A DNA stretch of 5,414 bases, taken from Candidatus Methanophagales archaeon (GTDB lineage Archaea; Halobacteriota; Syntropharchaeia; Alkanophagales; Methanospirareceae). Within the stretch, counting starts at the first letter, position 1, and each line of letters begins with the position of its first letter. Position numbers and translations under genes: made by a program. The stretch is taken from positions 1 through 5,414 of the forward strand of contig JAGGRS010000116.1 of NCBI GenBank assembly GCA_021159475.1, given 5' to 3'. Below the pieces are notes generated by a model. That model did not search any database, had not been told where the DNA came from, and was given only the letters and a program-made list of their open reading frames with translations. This document shows positions 5,150 through 5,414 of the stretch, one piece after another.

Positions 5150-5414
5150 CTAAAAAATAGTATATCCCGCGGATTCGAGCAAAGAGACCAGCGTATCCCT
5201 CGCACCCCTGTATTTATCCTCCGCAAGAACAGGACAATCGCTGAGTTTCTTACCTTCGTTGAGAACCTTCATAGCGAAAGCCATGCACGTCCTCTCACCA
5301 CATTCGCCGCAGTTCGTCTTCGGCAGGTATGCATACAAATCAAGCGGACCCAATTGTATCCTCTCTTTTGACTCACTCAGGTCTATCTCCGCTCTTCGCG
5401 CCCACGTGTCGTTA
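5150..5414 (-). CDS. CFeSP-type [4Fe-4S] domain protein, partial at right edge
   Basis: The last 87 codons of a gene open to the window edge. The motif LPKTNCGECGERTCMAFA with a later SDCP gives C-x2-C-x4-C-x16-C (codons at 5309-5311, 5300-5302, 5285-5287 and 5234-5236). This is the cluster spacing of the N-terminal domain of the corrinoid iron-sulfur protein large subunit (AcsC/CdhE) of acetyl-CoA synthase/decarbonylase, and of short archaeal proteins with the same Fe-S domain. Only 31 residues follow the last cysteine, so this cannot be a full CdhE; the domain ends the protein. Upstream codons continue open and charged (DTWARRAEIDLSESKERIQ), so the 5' end probably lies outside. A TTG at 5353 with AGAGG before it could instead start a 67-residue protein. 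The gene is convergent with the F420 gene, 6 bp between stops. The parent protein is not identified. Confidence 0.75.
   Translation of the reverse strand, partial: NDTWARRAEIDLSESKERIQLGPLDLYAYLPKTNCGECGERTCMAFAMKVLNEGKKLSDCPVLAEDKYRGARDTLVSLLESAGYTIF

Overview
The window reads as a piece of an archaeal chromosome, most likely from a methanogen-lineage euryarchaeote. ANME-1/Methanophagales or a Methanosarcina relative would fit, but this is inference from gene content and not a phylogenetic result. The reasons are an archaeal Nre DNA-repair protein, a DUF2117-type protein (a family known mainly from methanogens), a coenzyme F420 oxidoreductase with fused ferredoxin clusters, a CFeSP-type [4Fe-4S] domain, TATA/BRE-like promoters with apparently leaderless starts, and Shine-Dalgarno sites matching the archaeal GGAGGTGAT consensus.

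Layout, left to right. (1) 7-1244, minus strand: a two-gene unit of a winged-helix DNA-binding protein followed by a Yip1-type membrane protein. The first gene has a TATA box placed for leaderless initiation; the second has an SD in the 23-bp gap. (2) 1306-2544, minus: the DNA-repair protein Nre, with an N-terminal four-cysteine motif and a C-terminal PCNA-binding-like tail. (3) 2545-2582: a 38-bp divergent promoter region shared by nre and the next gene. (4) 2583-3749, plus: a DUF2117-like protein of unknown function. (5) 3750-4093: a 344-bp AT-rich gap that is not empty. It holds a tandem 10-bp repeat, four copies of GTCATATAAT (three direct, one inverted, the last two forming a perfect palindrome), a possible 36-codon ORF behind the best SD in the window, and a good TATA box for the next gene. 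(6) 4094-5143, plus: an FpoF/FrhB-like F420 dehydrogenase subunit. (7) 5150 to the right edge, minus: a protein ending in a CFeSP-type [4Fe-4S] domain, convergent with the previous gene and only 6 bp from it.

The genes do not form one pathway. The right part belongs to C1/F420 energy metabolism. The middle is a repair gene back to back with an unknown gene. The left is a putative regulator with a membrane protein. No complete new system is evident. The two places most worth a second look are the repeat-rich gap at 3802-4015 and the nre/DUF2117 divergent pair.
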